Shown piece after piece: positions 1 to 11,616 of a stretch of DNA of 64,000 nucleotides (positions are counted from its first letter, which is position 1; each line of letters begins with the position of its first letter). The notes below the pieces were generated by a model that did no database searches, had not been told where the DNA came from, and worked only from the letters and a program-made list of their open reading frames with translations. Position numbers and translations under genes: made by a program. Source of the DNA: Phoronis australis (lineage: Eukaryota; Phoronida; Phoronidae); the NCBI GenBank assembly GCA_002633005.1, contig NMRA01000420.1, positions 208,318-272,317 on the forward strand, given 5' to 3'.

Positions 1-3000
1 GTACTTCAAATGCTTACTACACAACTGTAGATCGAATAACGAAATTGAAATTTACAGCTGTACCCAGGTGTTTCATACCAATGTATTAAATTTTTATTAC
101 AGTTTCTTAAAGTTTTTCTTTGTTTATATCTATATTATACATCCAGCCTTTTGATTAAATCAGTTTAATGTCCCCGAGTTCGCAAGTTATTTTCTCAGAC
201 TCATTGAATTTTTCAGAAAAAGTAAGCATTGTCTTCATTTAATCCATCAAACATTTCCATTGACAATTGTCGTCTTTGGAATCATATGGTAAAGCATAGC
301 CACCGTCAAAACTTGCAAGATTCTGGAGCGGCAACCATTGCAAGTATTTGACACTGTTGAAAACCAAGTAAAACTAAATTTTCTGCCTAAATCGCATTTG
401 AAGGGAGCATTTTCCCTTTTATTATCTTGAGAAGTTTTGCCTTTTCTCATGAGGCTTTGATTTTGACTTGTTTGAGATTTGAATTACGCCGTTTACCTAG
501 AGAGGAGGCTGATAACTTAAGGTCTGACATATGAATTTTAAAATGCAATACATGTCGTAATACGATGAAAAATTACATTTTCGAACTGAATGGCAATAAA
601 ACGTGTTTGCAACAGTGTGCTCTGTAACTAGGAACGCGACTATTACGACTACATAGCTTTTGAGAAGGGAATTTTGTAGCTCTGCCTCCATTTTGATTCC
701 GATAACCATCTAACATTCCGGCACAGTTAGGCTGTAGCTGCGGGCAATATGCACTGGTAAATTTGCACTCCCTAGAAGCTGAACTCCTTTTTATTGATCA
801 TACAAACTTGTGTACAGAATATCATATTTACATGCTTGCACGGCAGTTAGCGCTAGTAAGATATCCCGGAGTAACAAACCATCAATGAGAAAGAAGCACG
901 AGAACACCAAAAGGTCTACTCTAGGGTCACCGACTCAGATCTTAAGTTCATGCATTCTGGTGAAATATGTTCAAATCATTTTAGGTTCATCATTTTTCAA
1001 GTTAGAGCACCATGAATACTTTGGTCAAATTGGTCCATTTTTGGCTCAGTAAGTACAGGCAAATTAGTTTTAAAACGGTTTAAAAGAATGGGGAAAGAAA
1101 ATGTTCAAACTTTCAAGGAAGTTGAGGGTAAAACCTTCCAAGAGAAAACTGAAGTGATCTCAGTAGAGCAAAGTTAATATGTAAGCCAGATGGGTCCTAA
1201 CAACCTTTTAACACGATAAGTAACTTAGAATGTACTTAAGTTATGCAGTACAAACTGTACCACAAACACGTTAAGTGCGAACGCGGATTGCTGTTACCGT
1301 GGCGACTGAATATTATAAAAACATTTCTCCTTGAACCAGAATTTGACAAGTACGATAATCAAAAATTATGAAGATGTAAGGATGAAACATTCGAGTAAGC
1401 TTCACACCTCATAATCCAAGTGTAGCTTATTTATGTAAATCAATGAAGAGTCTTCACTTTCGGTTGCTTCATTTGTTGTAACCTGACTTAGAAAGTAACA
1501 CGCTACGAGACATGGATAAAAAACACAATTTTCAAACAAAAGTTCGAAAAATATGTGTCTACTGTAACACATAATCATAACTTCAAGAAAAGGTGACATT
1601 CAAACAAAAAAACGATTTCAAAACAATTCGAACTAATGTTTTAGGATAATGCAAGGTCAATTGAATGGGCACTTCCAATTGAAATAAATACAATAATCCT
1701 TTTAGTTTTAACACAGACACCGGAATATTGTACAAAGTTACTTTTTTGTAACAGCGTGTCTACAAATGTATCCTAGTTAAATCGTCACCGACGACAGTTC
1801 AGCAAGTCACGATATTGTCCAACGTGAATTGTGAGCAACTAACATCTGCCTGATGAAGTTCTGGAGAAAACTCTTTAATCGTAAAAAATGTTCGGTGACC
1901 CTAAATTTCAATGTAGAACGTTTATGAAAATAATTTATAAAGACTTTTGTACTCGTAACCTATGCCGTCCGAGATGGCAGACCTGATCAAAATAAGCTTC
2001 ACACAAAAACGGCGATAACTTTTGAAAGCATCGTGTGGCTTTTGATGACCTTTTCATTTTTGTATTGCGGATATAGATACCTGTCCTGTGATGTAGGCTT
2101 TTATCTTCAAAGTGCAAAAATAATGTTCGATTCACCCGCTTCAAAAGTATCGAAACCTTAATTCCGAAGAATCAATTATTAATAAAAACTAAAGCTCTTT
2201 AAATAGTGTAGATCAGAAAGATTCATTAAAATCACGTGAATTATTCGTATCTGTGTTAAAATTGTCTCTATGGGCGTTCGTTCATCATTTTGGGTACTGG
2301 CAATAGGAAAATGTGTTATCAACTGTGCATGACTATAACCTCTGACCCATGATCAGTTGTGAACGTTCAATGGGTGAAATAGTGTTGAGGATATGCCAGA
2401 CACTATTATGATCTTCATTAGTTTTTGTGTTTAAAATCATTTTAAATGTAATGAAGTTACAAAAGCATTCACTTAAAAATGTAGATTACGCAATATAGGG
2501 ACTTTAAAACAAAATGAAAAAGCCCATGCGAGAGAATTCCCAAGTTTTTTCACACATCCAAGATCTATCCAAAAACATGAACCCAATTTCAACACAACAT
2601 AAACTAGCTCCAGGTATATCTACCCTGTCACGTGATGCATGCAGCGAAATAATCAGTATAGTTCGATCCCTTAGCAGCCAAAAACCCCAAAACATTTACA
2701 CCCCGGATTAAAGCACCAAATTTGGTACATAGATACTTTGAAACACAATCAATTTCATGGGTTCAGTTGCCCGTTTTTAACTATGTAGATAAATGAATAT
2801 CGTACCTTGATTTAACTGATTTGAGATAATACTTCTGGTGGAGTTAAGCACATATGAAGACAGTAGCTATTTACATAAATACAATGTAGGTTGTTTAATA
2901 AGGCTTAAGAGTCCAATTTTTCGACAGCCCTATTGCGATAAATAATACCTACAAAATTACCCTTTAACTCCACAGTACCTTATTCCAACGCCTAAGTTGT

Positions 3001-3100
3001 TTTAGCAGTGCCTTACTCCAGATTCACAGACTAGTAATTGCTCGACAACCTGTTGTTCTAAAACTTTACCCACCATTCTGAAAGAGTTGAGATAACGCAC
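1..3100. other. Unassigned non-coding stretch
   Basis: I see no recognisable gene here. The open frames are short, lack splice-site support and resemble no family I know. The sequence is AT-rich and without obvious tandem structure. Confidence 0.5.
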
Positions 3101-3109
3101 ATTTTGCGC

Positions 3110-5310
3110 TACGACGTATTCATACCGCCAGCTTCAGGAGGCTTCAGTGGCTACAGCTGGTAGAGCTGATTATTTTCTTCAAGCCTCGCTCTTGACTAGA
3201 AAAAGATATGTAAATCATGTGACAGCTCTGTCTCTAGTAAAGCTCCAGGAAGAAGCAATTATTACTGCGTGAAATGAAGGTGCTGTTTTGAACCAACACT
3301 GTCTTTCTCTGGCTGGAAAAGTGAAAGATCATCGAGAAGTCCAAAATTTGAATTCTGGAATGTTATCTTACCCATCCAATTACTGATCTTGATGTTCGTC
3401 CGTGCTCATCGGGAATGGAGCTTGTCCTTGACTCTCTTGTGCCCTGTTTCTTTGCTCTTGACTTTCAAAATTATGCAAGATGGGTCTCTGTCCACATTCA
3501 AGACGTTAGAGCATTGTTAGCTAACGTACGACAGCATCTGAAAAAACACTGGGTGTTTTCAAAGACACGGCACAGATTCTATGCTATTCCAATTGAACAG
3601 GCGCATGAACAAAATATCATGCCTTTGTCAAAGACAGTGACCGGGCTATTGGATTAACTGAAAATCAAAACGCTTTGACAATGTGGATGGTGTTGGGCTC
3701 GAGCTAGCCAGGTTGCTGACTGATATGGTTTTTGAAGACAATAGTGAGGAGACAAGCCACCATGAAGACAGTCTATCCTTCCAGAACAACCTTGAGAACC
3801 ATCTGAACAGTTTGTGTGGGGTAATTTCAGCCAAGGGAAACCCTTTCCTTGACCAGGGTGATGAACTTATGACGATAGATACGAAGAGATGTATTGGTAG
3901 CGCTACAAGTCTTCAGACTATCGAAGTGACTGGTAAGCAGCAATAGGACGCCTATGAGCAATCAGTCCCACTAGAAAAATCACAACCAATAAAGACTGCT
4001 ATCTAGAAAAAAAGTTTGTTGTTTCCAAAACAGCTAGTGGGAAGACAGAAGGGATGACTCAGCAACACATGGATGATATCAAGAAAGACTAGTACATCTT
4101 ATTTAGTCAGATTTTTATAGCCAGCCAAGTTCGAGAAGATAACCTGGACGATTTCTTTATGCATGAGAATTATCGTTGGCCACCATCCCTGAGCCAGAAC
4201 AACAGTCTCCGTTTACCTTCATAGAAGTCATAGTTGCTCAACGTGTTGTAATTTTCTAAGCCAAACGTTCCTAAATACGCAGATGCCAAAGTCTGATGAT
4301 CTTACCAAAGTTACACCCCAAACGCGGCTGCCTCTGAACTTCCAGACTTTATTGCAAAACTCGATGAATAAAGAGGAATCACGGGCGGCGCACCATAGGG
4401 GGCTGGGGCCGGGGGTATAGCCCCTCCACTTTTTCAGTGCTACGGGGCTCATGGTGTATAGGCGGTGCACCACGGGGGGCTGGGGGAGGGGGGGTTGCTT
4501 TAGCCCCCGCTTTTTCAGTGCTGCGCCGCCCATGGGAATTGTTCATATCCTGTTAGTTGAAGGTATCTTGGCAATCGCCTGTCCTCCAGGAAAATATATA
4601 TGTTTCCCACGCTCAGTCTGTTTTTTCCTCTAGTTATGACACGCCACCGTGCCATCATGAGGAGGCGGACACCCGTAGGTTATTACACATTGCGGGCGCT
4701 TTGATCACAGGAAATCGGAGAGTACTGGTTACTACAGTGGACACTGATGTTCTCATTCTTTTTTCAGGTATTTATTATCATTTACAAACCAGTACAGAAA
4801 CAAACTAATAAGTACAGAGAAATCATTCTCGTATGTCATATAGAGTAAACAACTTCTATATGGAATTAACCTGAACAATGAAATTTTCCTATTTAATGTT
4901 GTCATTCTTCGTCAATAGTGTGTTTGACCAGCATGGGTACGATTTGTGTGTTAGCTCTACTCATGTTCCATGCGTTAACGAGGTCAGACACAACATTCCA
5001 ATTCTATGGAACAGGAAGAAAACGGCATGGGAGACTTGGAAATCACCCTGGTGCTCCTCAGGCAATCCCCGCAGTCACAATTGACATGGAGTTCAAAACA
5101 ATTAAGACATTTACATGTCTCCAATATGATCGTAAAGCCAAAACTAGCCAAGTCAATACTTTACGAAGATAGTTGTTAACCCGAAAAATTCAGCTCGTGC
5201 CAAATCTACCGCCTACCCCGGCTTCTCTGATAAAACGTTAATAAATGCTTGTGTCAAGCTGGCATATTGCTTAAAAGTCTGATGCCCACCATCCACAAGA
5301 AACCAAGTAC
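3110..5310 (+). pseudogene. Decayed copy of a multi-copy invertebrate ORF (HEEADTR / VDTDV / FHALT family)
   Basis: Broken reading frames on the plus strand carry, in order, ASLLTRKRYV (near 3180), FFALDFQNYARW and the segment ending SAIPIEQAHEQN-like (3415-3657), a short LTEN...W stretch (3655-3710), HEEADTRRLLHIAG and TTVDTDVLILF (about 4655-4760), then FHALTRSDTTFQFYG (about 4955-5010). I recall this order from a large, uncharacterised family present in many copies in invertebrate genomes, where it behaves like a transposon-linked ORF; no function is established to my knowledge. The acidic HEEAD and VDTDV motifs hint at a metal-dependent nuclease-like fold, which is inference. Frameshifts, stops and a G-rich insertion at 4380-4545 show the copy is dead. 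Confidence 0.6.
4380..4545. repeat. G-rich two-copy direct repeat inside the decayed ORF
   Basis: Two adjacent copies of about 80-85 bp share GGCG(G)(C/T)GCACCA, a G-rich run with GGGGCTGGGG, TAGCCCC and CTTTTTCAGTGCT. They interrupt the decayed ORF between its QAHEQ and HEEAD parts. The second copy ends in GCGCCGCCCATGGG. This looks like an insertion or local duplication later than the ORF's decay. Confidence 0.6.
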
Positions 5311-5319
5311 AGAGGGGTT

Positions 5320-6420
5320 TGGATGGCAGAGAGACATGGGCCGACAATGGACACCTTACTGGAAAGACATGCCTGAAGTCTCTAAAGCCTGTTAACAGCC
5401 CATTAAGCGTGGTTGCAAGATCGTCCCACTAAGTAGCAAGAAATGTCCGTGTAAAAGCAATTCCTAAGCATGCACAGCCAGGGAACATGTCAGTAACATG
5501 ATTTGTTATGGACCAAAGGAGCAGCGATAGTGTTTGTTGAATTCTATGTCCTGCACAGACAATTTGACATTAATCCGTTTTATTGTTTTATAAGCAGTTT
5601 ACAATCGGTTTACAGCACTGTGAATATGGTATGTAGGAGCTAGAAGAAGCACATTACCGATGGACAGTTATCAAATATGGCCTCTGAGTTTTTGTTAGTC
5701 TGTCAAGATTTATACATATATTGGGCTCCTTATCATAATATCAACTGAATTTTTCATAATAATTGTTCAAATTAATGATAAATCTAGTTACTTTTTGGTA
5801 ACAGAACCTATTTGTTTTCGTATTTATAGTTTTGCATCAGATCAAAATAAATGCCTTTGTTAAAATTGAGTTGTTAGCTAAATTTTGGCGTCCATATTGG
5901 ATTTATGCAAATGAGGTGTCTTAACATTATGAGGAAAACATGTTACAATGTCATTTTGATAGATTTGTAGTTAATAAAGTACCATTACCAAGCCTGAAAA
6001 TGTGTTATCATCTCTCAAGCAACCATACACTGTGTTACTTGGCGGCCATTTTGTTTTTCGAGATTTTACCTTGACCGTGACCTCAAAATTTGGGTAACCG
6101 ATCCCCCTGAGATTCAGCGTGTCAAAAAGTACCTGTATGTCAAATTTGGTGCTTAAAAGGGGACTGTAGTCAAAATAATGTTGCAGTTAATCGGTTCTAA
6201 CACACAAATAAAACTCACATTTGCCTGACTCAGTTGCGTGCCAAACAAAAGCCGATTCATATTCATGGGCAAAACACTTAATTCTGAAAGCGATCGCTGA
6301 TTGGCTGATGTGTCAGTGACGTGAACGGCGGGGTATCGGCTGCTTTACACATTCATTGCTTAATTATGTCATATTTGAAGAGTTTACATCGTAATTTATC
6401 ATTGTATCAATCGTCCTTAT
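5320..6420. other. Unassigned non-coding stretch
   Basis: No coding or repeat structure was recognised. The sequence is AT-rich with only short open frames. Confidence 0.4.
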
Positions 6421-6457
6421 TTTTTATTGTTTGCCACAGTACTGTAAAAGGTTCGCT

Positions 6458-6613
6458 ATGCCTTTTTGTATGGCACCTGGTTGCTCAAACTCTTCGAAAA
6501 AGGTGTCTTCTAATGGGATGGTCTTCGCATACCATCGCCGGGTTACCCAAGCCTTGGCCCAAAGCTCAGTGTATACTAGATATAGGCCTACAGGTTTGAG
6601 CCGATATGAGTAA
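6458..6613 (+). pseudogene. THAP-like zinc-finger N-terminus, partial
   Basis: From the ATG at 6458 the frame reads MPFCMAPGCSNSSKK then a VFAYHRR stretch. Many THAP domains open with M..C..PGC.N and continue to an F.HR.P motif, so C4-x4-C9 fits the first half of the C2CH finger. The second half (Cys-x2-His and the AVPTIF-type end) is absent before the stop at 6611, and the FAYHRR part departs from the usual F-H-R-P. THAP domains bind DNA and occur both in transcription factors and in P-element-like transposases. A decayed transposon piece or a first exon of a gene are both possible; I favour the former. Confidence 0.35.
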
Positions 6614-6639
6614 AAATGTACAAATAAAATCTGACTCAA

Positions 6640-8690
6640 ATCAATGTCATTAAAACTAATCTCATCCTTGAGTAAACCTAGGAACCAGGTTCCTAGAGTA
6701 AACTAACTTCTGTATTTACCGGTGTTGGAAATGTTAGCGATCGTTCATCGGCTGCTGCTAGTAAAATTGAGATGTGTTCTCATGAGTCGGCTTTTTGCGA
6801 TTACGTCACCTGACCTTTACCAGTTTCTTTTCCCCCTGATTCTTTTATCAAGTGTTCGTCGCTGACGGTACCTAGGTTGCGTACATGTTATAACAAATTA
6901 TCGGAACTTGTTCCATTTTGTTTCAAGTTTTTAGTATTTTTACACCAGCAAACCGAATTTTAGAACAACCTTGGTGCTGCGAAGCATGTCCCGAAAGACG
7001 TCTCAAATTTTTATGAAATGGCGCGTGCGCCGTGTCACGAGCGTGTTGTTTTTGAAACGGACGACACACTTTGTTAAAAAGGCGGCAAATTATGCTACCA
7101 AATGACGTTTATTTGATTGTTTTTTAAACGGCTGCAACGAATAATGGGATTGTCGGGTGACTACCAGATTTTGCATGCGCCCCCGCCGGTCCGTTAGCTT
7201 TATATCTTGATGTAGCCTAAGTTTTACGACGAGGTGACGAGCATAACTGAGTCAACTATACCCGGGTAGTCAACGGCTGTCTGAAATATCGGGGTTTGAA
7301 CGGAGCTCAACACACAGTGATACGATAATCTTCATACAGCTACAGTCGGTAACTTACCAACCCTTCAAGTTTACAGAGCTGTGTATTGGCTGACAGCTGG
7401 CTGACTAGAAGGCTAGAGTCCACATTGCTCTCGGCACAATCACACCAATGTAAATTGTTGATACGGACTGGTTGAACCCGCAAATTTTTGTGTGACGATG
7501 GCGATGACTGGGTATCACTTTGTGTTGCCTCGGCTCAAACAGTTATCCCTGGTGACCCGACATTTCACAATAAAATTTCTTATTCCGACAATATGAAAAA
7601 CGCTACTTGATTGCACGCTAACACAGGACAGTGGCTTGGCACCCGCCAAATACGTCACGAAACTAAGCAGCGCTCCAAGCCGGTACTTTTTTGAGCTTCG
7701 TTAGAGAATGTAAGTTTAATTTTTGGTGTTGAATTGTTTGTGAAATTAATCAACAATTCATAGAAAACTTACCAGAATTTATTCAGAATAAAATACAGTT
7801 CCCTTTTAACTCAGAGGTGTAAACGTTTTCGGGTTAAGGGCCCGGACTAGTATCAATTTTAGTTGGGAATCCTTATGCATTTTTTATTTTTTATTTCTTT
7901 TGACCTTCTAGTAGAATGGCTCTTAATCGGTTCATTCCATAGGTCTAGAAACCTATTATATTGATATATTTTGAAATAACATTTTGAATTTTGCCATAAT
8001 CTATACTATAATAGATTGATTCTTTTTCATCAAACAGAATTACATTGTAAACCTGAAAATTTTAAAGACAAATCCAAAAAGCCAAGTAAAACGTCTTAAA
8101 CTGATACGGTATCATCAACATCTAAAATAGGATTTACAACATGATATAGTTGAAGTCACACTATTGCAACTTCAAAACAAATGATAATTAGTTTCCTCAG
8201 AACTATAACTCAAAGAACAAAATTGCACTCAACTACATCATTTTTTTCTAAAAATGAATTTGTTGCCAAAATTCGGAACAATCTCATCTGAGTTCTGGTA
8301 GAATTCTACACCGTAACCATCTCACCTGAAAGATTTTAACTAAAGGAAGAAGACAACACTGGGTTTAAACAGGTATTTCATTTTATCTCCGAGGACCTGG
8401 AAAATTCGGTTTGCTATAAACGAATTGTAAAATCACGAGAACCTTGGGAAGACTTTGTAACAACACAAGAACATACCTAAAGATTTGCATGGACACATTA
8501 ACACCATTCTGCTGATAGTCGAACTAATTGTGCAGCCTCTGAATCGTCAACCGGATATTTAGTTAATGGTGGACTGAAACTTGCGCGTGTACAAAACTCG
8601 TACATAAAAAGACGACGCGAAGTATGTACCAAACCCGCGACAAAATGAAGTCTATTGACAAACAAATAACTGTAAAAACAGACTTGCTAT
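6640..8690. other. Unassigned non-coding stretch
   Basis: No gene was recognised on either strand, and there is no clear tandem repeat. Confidence 0.4.
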
Positions 8691-8699
8691 ATATAGATT

Positions 8700-8800
8700 A
8701 TTACATGGCGAAGTCGTTATCCCCTGAGGGGCGTCAGCGATAATTCTCCAAAATCCACGAGGGCTTTAGAAAAGGGGGATAACGACTGAGAACATGTACT
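8700..8800. repeat. Short foldback (CGTTATCCCC / GGGGATAACG)
   Basis: The sequence ACATGGCGAAGTCGTTATCCCC near 8703-8724 is followed about 50 bp later by GGGGGATAACGACTG, so the two can pair. The same left-hand string recurs at 9438-9459 inside the larger foldback at 9283-9722, so both belong to one repeat family. Confidence 0.55.
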
Positions 8801-9282
8801 AATCTATTTATACCACATACTGAACGAGAAACATTGTAATGATTCGATCTACCTTTCTCGACTCGCCTCGGCTGAGTAACTACTTTCTATGTCAGAGGCC
8901 CGAGGTCGGAGGTGGTGACCTTTTAAAAAAAGTCGAGCTATTTTTGTCAAATAATGCTTTTACTCAAAACCAATTGAAAATTTAAACAAAATAGAAATAA
9001 AGTGAATCTATAAATTAAGGTTTAGCAACTATTATAGCTTATTGTACATTTTATCAAAGCTTCGACTGGGAAAACATCGTCTGCTAAAGTAGGTTACCAC
9101 TGGTGTCTGAGTATAACGCTCAAGTCAAAGGATCCCGACGACACGATACCCGCATTCAAATTGGAGATCGGTGATTGACAAGTCAGAGAACATGAGAGAA
9201 AAATTTCACATATCATTTTTATGGAAAATATGCGTCTTATTTTTTTATAGCGAATAAATGTCGGTACAATGCCCTTTGCTGT

Positions 9283-9722
9283 ACATGCGATTGTTGCGCG
9301 CGCTCATTGAAGTATTCTATTTTCGCATTCGATGACGTCAGCCGCTGAGTGGTGTAGTGGTAAAGTTGACGACTGGAAACTCTTGCCGCCCGGGTTCGAG
9401 GCCATTCGAGGCTCATATTGTGGTACAAAATATATATACATGGCGAAGTCGTTATCCCCCGTTATCTATAACCGGAGTAGTTTTTGGAGAATTATCGCAT
9501 TTTTATACCACAATATCAGCCTCCAATGGCCAATACAACCGTGTAATAACCCATTTAGTTATCTCACTAGTGAGATAACATTTTGGCCGGAACCGAGGCC
9601 TGTTTCGAAGCCGGGCCGCAAGAGTTTCGGGTCTTCGACTTTACCACTGCACCACTCAGCGGCTGACGTGATCGACTGTGAAAATAGAATATTTAAATGA
9701 GCACGCGCAACAATTGCATGTT
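9283..9722. mobile_element. Foldback element with tRNA-like arms
   Basis: Left arm 9283-9410 and right arm 9590-9722 are inverted copies: ATTGTTGCGCGYGCTCATT, TATTCTATTTTC, GACGTCAGCCGCTGAG and GGTGYAGTGGTAAAGT all recur in reverse complement. Each arm holds a pol III-like A-box region (GTGGTGTAGTGGTAAAG) and a B-box (GGTTCGAGGCC, 9393-9403; decayed in the right arm). The spacer contains a perfect 22 bp palindrome at 9558-9579 and the CGTTATCCCCC string shared with the element at 8.7 kb. This looks like a MITE or SINE-derived foldback whose termini were captured from a tRNA-like sequence. No intact tRNA gene is claimed. Confidence 0.7.
9349..9420 (+). repeat. tRNA-like segment in left arm
   Basis: Spacing between the A-box-like GTGGTGTAGTGGTAAAG and the B-box GGTTCGAGGCC is about that of a tRNA. 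I could not form a convincing acceptor stem or anticodon loop, so I read it as tRNA-derived, not as a working tRNA gene. Confidence 0.45.
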
Positions 9723-9840
9723 CAACAACTTGCAAATAACACTTGACCGAATATGTCAGGACAGTGATGGCATAATTATTTTGTTTACAATTGAGTAGAA
9801 GGGAACTTTCTAGAAAATTCTAGTATGTTCATGATTAACA

Positions 9841-10012
9841 AGGGCGGATCCAGGATTTTGAGTTGGGGGGAAGGGCAGGGCAGAATATTAGCCGGGATTT
9901 TGCCCGTCAGACATTTCCACCCCCGGAACTGCCAAACAGAATCTGGGAGAAGTTTTAGGGGGGGAGGAGGTCAGGCCCCCCTTGGCCCCCTCTAAATCTG
10001 GGACATTCTAGA
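9841..10012. repeat. Short MITE-like element (GGCGGATCCAGGAT ... CCCCCTCTAAATC)
   Basis: It begins GGGCGGATCCAGGATTTTGAG with a G-run and ends with CCCCCCTTGGCCCCCTCTAAATCTGGGA, the partly inverted form of the start. A related start (GGCGGATCTAGGAT) occurs at 47452 and a related end (CCCCCTCTAAATGCGCC) at about 19323. It appears to be a small non-autonomous repeat. Confidence 0.45.
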
Positions 10013-11017
10013 GCCTAGTAGAATGATTGGGTAGATTCCAGAACGTTCTTAAATGTTCTTGAATTGGTGATAAGTTCCAGAACATTGTAAGAGCCTGTAA
10101 ATGGACAGGTACGGGTTAGTTGAGTTGAGGTGGAGCTGAAGTTGAAACATGAAGTTATAATTGAGTTGAAGTGAAAAGAATCAGCGGATACAGCGTTATT
10201 TAATCGAGGAATAACTCTAGAGACAGGAGGTTGTTGAAACAACGAACGTAACAGTTGCTGAAACTATTTCAGAAGTTCATCACAAGTGAAGACTTCGCAG
10301 CACTGGCTGGAGCATAGAACAGATATTACGTCGGACGTTTTGTTTGAGTAAGCTCGTGAAAGTACGGTGCAGATTAGTAAAACGATTTACTCGATCCATT
10401 TCTCATTTATGATAGCACTGAAAGCCATTTGCACCGGTTGGTAACAACTTGCGCCCACTCATCCACGGGAGAAACGTGACAAAGGTTATATATAACCTAT
10501 ACTTTTTGTTTTCATTGAACTGAAAATGAAAAGAGTTCACACATACCCAAATGAGGCTCCTTTATGAAAATATCATTTTCCAGGCGTCTCTTTTTCAAAG
10601 TAGACGGAACAGATTATTTAATTCTATTTTTTTTATTTTCTGGTGGTGCACTGACAAAATACCTGGGGTATCGACGAGAAAATCTTTTTCTGGGATCAGT
10701 CCCAGCGCGGAGTCTTATCTAGAACTCTTGTGGGGTCACTGTCAAACCGTCTGTTGGCTAGATAAATGGTTGAGTGTTTGGTAAGCGTGTTTTAAACTGA
10801 TGATCACCGGCCTTGATTTCAACGAATGTCTCACAGACAACGGTGAGATAGTGGCGATTTGAAAAAAATCTCCAAAACGCAATGGATTTTATTGTTTATA
10901 GCTGTGGCCAGAGCGACTATCGGTGCGTTTTATTGTCCACTTGTCAACTAAAAGGACAATAAATAAAAGTGAAAGTGTTCTATCTCTTCAATCCCACAAT
11001 AATCCCAAAATGCCCTT

Positions 11018-11567
11018 TTGGCGGTAAAACGATAATGTGTAATAAGTGTTACATTTTACGTCATTGTTCCATTTTACGTTGCCAAGCCTCTCCTAAAATG
11101 TAACAAGTCGTTACATTTTACGGAGTTGTTACATTTTACTTCTAATATGCATGCGAGAAATGTACCATTGTTACATCTTACGAAGTTAACGTAATATTAC
11201 AAAGAAAATGACTAAAATCCCGAACAAGTGGTATCTGACACGACCGCGGGGTACTCGAGTGTTNTTGGACAAAAAGTGACTCATTCAGAGACTAATTTTG
11301 TGTAAAAATTCACATTTTCGCACAGCTCTGTTCCAGAAATTCAGAAAGGGCACCCTTTTAGATAGTATTTTGTCAAGAATGGCACCATTTTGGAGTTTTT
11401 TTGCTGTGAAAAAACACCCTTTTGGGCAGCACTTTTCGTATACCTCTTCTATAGGAATGCCCCTCGGGCTGACAAATTTGGCTACCCATTATCATTTTTA
11501 TTATTAAAATTACTTCTATTTCTGCTCTTGCTACCTTTACTACTATTACTCGTTATCGCTATCGTTA

Positions 11568-11616
<49 letters not shown>

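Noticed and set aside
1850-1870. CTGATGA followed by GAAAA, resembling a hammerhead ribozyme core
   Set aside because: The bases between do not form stem II, and I could not form stems I and III around them. Not near a Penelope-like copy.
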